Origin: Hamiltosporidium magnivora
Lineage: Eukaryota > Microsporidia > Dubosqiidae
Length of the DNA: 19,329 nucleotides
NCBI GenBank assembly: GCA_004325065.1
Contig: PITI01000143.1
Coordinates: 1-19,329 of the forward strand
Direction of reading: 5' to 3'
Shown: positions 18,752-19,329 of the stretch, in pieces
Layout: each line of letters opens with the position of its first letter
Numbering within the stretch: the stretch's first letter is position 1
Made by a program: the position numbers and the translations under genes
The notes under the pieces: model-generated
The model's input: only the letters and a program-made list of their open reading frames with translations
Told to the model about the DNA's origin: nothing
Database searches by the model: none

Positions 18752-19329
18752 TTAAGTTAATATATTTACGGAATATTCTTCATTAAGAAATTCATGGAGA
18801 CCACCCGAAGAAAAATAATGGCACGTTAAAAATTTAAGTATTTTTAAGCTCATAAAATTATTTTTAACTAAGGTGAGATACGAAAGACCAATGAAATCAC
18901 ATTTATCGAAAATCAATCTTTCTAGGTTTTTAGATTTTGACAGAAACATCATATCATCATTAAGTATTCTCATTTCACGTAATATTATAAATTTTAGATT
19001 ATAAATGACACAAGAAGAGAACAATTCTGAAAAGTTGATATGGATGTGTTGATTTGGATGTAATTCAATACTTTCGAGGCTCCTTAGATTTTCGAAAACA
19101 TTTAAAGCAGTTTCATTAATCTTAACAGATTCAATTTTTAATGATTTTAGATTTCTATAGCCATCATAAGAAAATTTATCTTTAAGCTTCCCCAGTTCAC
19201 AATTACTCCTAAACTCAATACTATCTTTAACCAAAAAAACCGATAGAAGAAAAATGCCTATATTTGCTTCATCATTATCAATAAATCTATAGAAACTTAT
19301 TTCGGATTTCTCAAGAAATTTTATATCAT
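18752..19329 (-). CDS. Leucine-rich-repeat family protein, C-terminal part (runs off the window)
   Basis: The minus-strand frame is open from the window edge (first full codon 19327-19325) to TAA at 18752-18754, about 190 residues. It aligns without gaps to the end of the broken copy at 3939-6299. Shared segments include FLEKSEI against FSRSEI, FLLSVF against FLLSAF, KFSYDGYRNLKSLKI against NFSYDGFKNIRSIKI, NVFENLRSLESIEL, FLSKSKNLE and FLNEEYSVNIL. The repeats LESIEL, LKFIILREM, LERLIFDKCDF and LKILKFL are LRR-like. Translation upstream of 19234 shows that the protein does not start there; the codon is TTG inside a conserved segment. The stop comes about seven residues earlier than in the other copy, consistent with a 2-base loss near 18755. 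The N-terminal signal and the rest of the gene lie beyond the window. Whether the whole gene is intact cannot be judged. Confidence 0.65.
   Translation of the reverse strand, partial: DIKFLEKSEISFYRFIDNDEANIGIFLLSVFLVKDSIEFRSNCELGKLKDKFSYDGYRNLKSLKIESVKINETALNVFENLRSLESIELHPNQHIHINFSELFSSCVIYNLKFIILREMRILNDDMMFLSKSKNLERLIFDKCDFIGLSYLTLVKNNFMSLKILKFLTCHYFSSGGLHEFLNEEYSVNILT

Noticed and set aside
1..19329. tRNA or rRNA genes, CRISPR arrays
   Set aside because: No cloverleaf with A and B boxes, no rRNA core sequence and no regularly spaced direct repeats were found.

Overview
The window looks like part of a microsporidian (fungus-like intracellular parasite) genome of the expanded, gene-poor kind. 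Four things support this. The DNA is very AT-rich (about a quarter or less G+C by eye). The conserved proteins are eukaryotic but unusually short and intron-free (a 191-residue Yju2/CWC16 splicing factor and a 478-residue Bub1/Mad3-type checkpoint protein). Two of the three intact genes have a CCC motif 3-4 nt before the ATG, as described for microsporidian promoters. There is also a leucine-rich-repeat (LRR) multigene family with secretory signals and a decayed LINE-type retrotransposon tail. I cannot name the species; sparse genomes such as those of Hamiltosporidium or Edhazardia would fit.

Layout. Positions 1-416 hold a decayed coding remnant. 417-3938 has no gene I can defend, apart from a 12-bp-stem hairpin at 750-783. 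3939-6299 is a large secreted LRR-family pseudogene with three in-frame stops and two compensating frameshifts. 6300-8441 is mostly empty. 8442-8700 is the C-terminal endonuclease end of a LINE retrotransposon, followed at 8773-9543 by a decayed unknown gene. 9806-10959 is a patch of higher GC with several broken reading frames.

The functional core is 11507-14420: a Bub1/Mad3-like pseudokinase on the minus strand, a 70-residue helical protein on the minus strand, and Yju2 divergently on the plus strand, 59 bp from the small gene. A GC-rich 55-bp island lies between the first two, inside a 9-bp direct repeat.

14421-19329 is again sparse: a decayed minus-strand gene (16068-16388), a small membrane protein (16569-16709, or to 16838 through a stop), a fragment of the LRR family (17301-17447), another minus-strand remnant (17877-18068), and a second LRR-family copy (18752 to the window end, minus strand) whose frame is open to the edge. 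The intact genes serve core cell biology (mitotic checkpoint, splicing). Most of the rest is a graveyard of multigene-family and mobile-element fragments. No tRNA, rRNA or CRISPR was seen.
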